Shown: positions 6,777-7,249 of the stretch, one piece after another
Layout of the letters: the number at the start of each line of letters is the position of its first letter
How positions within the stretch are numbered: the first letter of the stretch is position 1
Origin: Pseudomonadota bacterium
GTDB lineage: Bacteria; Pseudomonadota; Gammaproteobacteria; Burkholderiales; Burkholderiaceae
Reading direction: 5' to 3'
Assembly (NCBI GenBank): GCA_029777935.1
Contig: JAKORH010000222.1
Location: forward strand, 1-7,249
DNA: 7,249 nt
Program-made: the position numbers and the translations under genes
The notes under the pieces: model-generated
Told to the model about the DNA's origin: nothing
What the model saw: only the letters and a program-made list of their open reading frames with translations
Database searches by the model: none

Positions 6777-6928
6777 GATTCGTTGATATTGCTTTCGATC
6801 TTCTTGACTGCGTCTCCTTCGACCTCACCCTTCTCCTTCTGTCCGCGCCTGTGCGCGCCGGGGCGCGAACAATAAGCCGGCACCTGGGCAGCGGCAAGGT
6901 GCAGCGCAGCGACGGAGCCGCGCCGGAC
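6777..6928. other. aceA 3' untranslated region, no clear gene
   Basis: About 150 bases separate the aceA stop from its terminator. The aceA frame remains open for 53 codons past its TGA, ending in a TGA within the terminator loop. The second half is Lys/Glu-rich (QKEKGEVEGDAVKKIESNIN) and less GC-rich than its surroundings. The only plausible start in that frame is a GTG without a Shine-Dalgarno, so I do not call a gene. Confidence 0.5.
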
Positions 6929-7249
6929 TCAGGCAGCCATCTTCCGCTTGCGCTGGTCGAGGAACTGCTCGTCCTCGGTCGAGCCCTTCAGTGCCGCCGT
7001 CGACGCATCGCGCTCGATCGTCGTGGTCACCGCGTCGAAGTAGCCGGTACCGACCTCGCGCTGGTGCTTGACCGCCGTGAACCCCTTCTCTGCCGCGTCG
7101 AACTCGGCCTCCTGCAGTTCGACGAACGCGCTCATCTGGTTGCGCGCGTAGCCGTGCGCGAGGTTGAACATCGAGTAATTCAGGCTGTGGAAGCCGGCCA
7201 GCGTGATGAACTGGCACTTGTAGCCCATCGCGCCCAGCTCGCGCTGGAA
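6929..7249 (-). CDS. aceA: Isocitrate lyase, C-terminal part (5' end outside window)
   Basis: This is the last 106 residues of isocitrate lyase, which splits isocitrate to glyoxylate and succinate in the first step of the glyoxylate shunt. The frame is open through the right edge of the window. The segments [32 protein letters not shown] and [17 protein letters not shown] are strongly conserved in bacterial AceA. The catalytic KKCGH loop lies upstream and is not visible. The product ends in the short basic sequence QRKRKMAA before TGA. A Cys in MGYKCQF stands where Phe is common, probably a harmless variation. A strong terminator lies about 150 bases downstream, suggesting aceA is mainly transcribed separately from aceB despite the shared pathway. 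Confidence 0.96.
   Translation of the reverse strand, partial: FQRELGAMGYKCQFITLAGFHSLNYSMFNLAHGYARNQMSAFVELQEAEFDAAEKGFTAVKHQREVGTGYFDAVTTTIERDASTAALKGSTEDEQFLDQRKRKMAA

Noticed and set aside
6694..6897. N-terminal extension of the HAD protein by 68 codons, including a GTG near 6830 with a purine-rich stretch before it
   Set aside because: The extension would cross the aceA terminator and has no homology, whereas the ATG at 6693 has a strong Shine-Dalgarno and the typical family N-terminus.

Overview
The window is GC-rich and densely coding, and looks like a betaproteobacterial chromosome (Burkholderiales or Rhodocyclales type). This rests on the MoaA sequence (an N-terminal RIIPL segment and a C-terminal MSYIGG end), on the isocitrate lyase C-terminus, and on RNase E ending in an Arg-rich, Pro/Ala-rich scaffold with a short conserved tail. 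The taxonomic call comes from remembered family sequences, not from a search. No RNA gene, insertion sequence, CRISPR array or phage gene is visible.

Layout. Plus strand: the 3' part of rne (1-1353, C-terminal non-catalytic half of ribonuclease E), a 307-base gap with a probable terminator hairpin and further inverted repeats, then moaA (1661-2764, GTP 3',8-cyclase of molybdenum cofactor synthesis). moaA converges on the minus-strand genes with 6 bases between stop codons. Minus strand, in order of transcription from the right edge: the 3' end of aceA (isocitrate lyase, 7249-6929), a strong intrinsic terminator (6776-6751), a type II haloacid dehalogenase-like HAD gene (6693-6010), aceB (malate synthase A, 6001-4415), an untracked 52-residue Cys-rich protein (4418-4260) whose GTG start overlaps the aceB stop, and a coniferyl-aldehyde-dehydrogenase-like ALDH (4189-2771).

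How the genes work together. aceA and aceB are the two enzymes of the glyoxylate shunt. Between them sits a HAD enzyme that keeps every catalytic position of L-2-haloacid dehalogenases. Its stop codon abuts the Shine-Dalgarno of aceB, and aceB in turn overlaps the Cys-rich gene, so HAD, aceB and the small protein form a tightly coupled unit. A dehalogenase making glycolate from a haloacetate would feed glyoxylate to malate synthase, but this is inference and the glycolate-oxidising step is not in the window. The least described item is the 52-residue protein with cysteines at positions 5, 13, 16 and 22.
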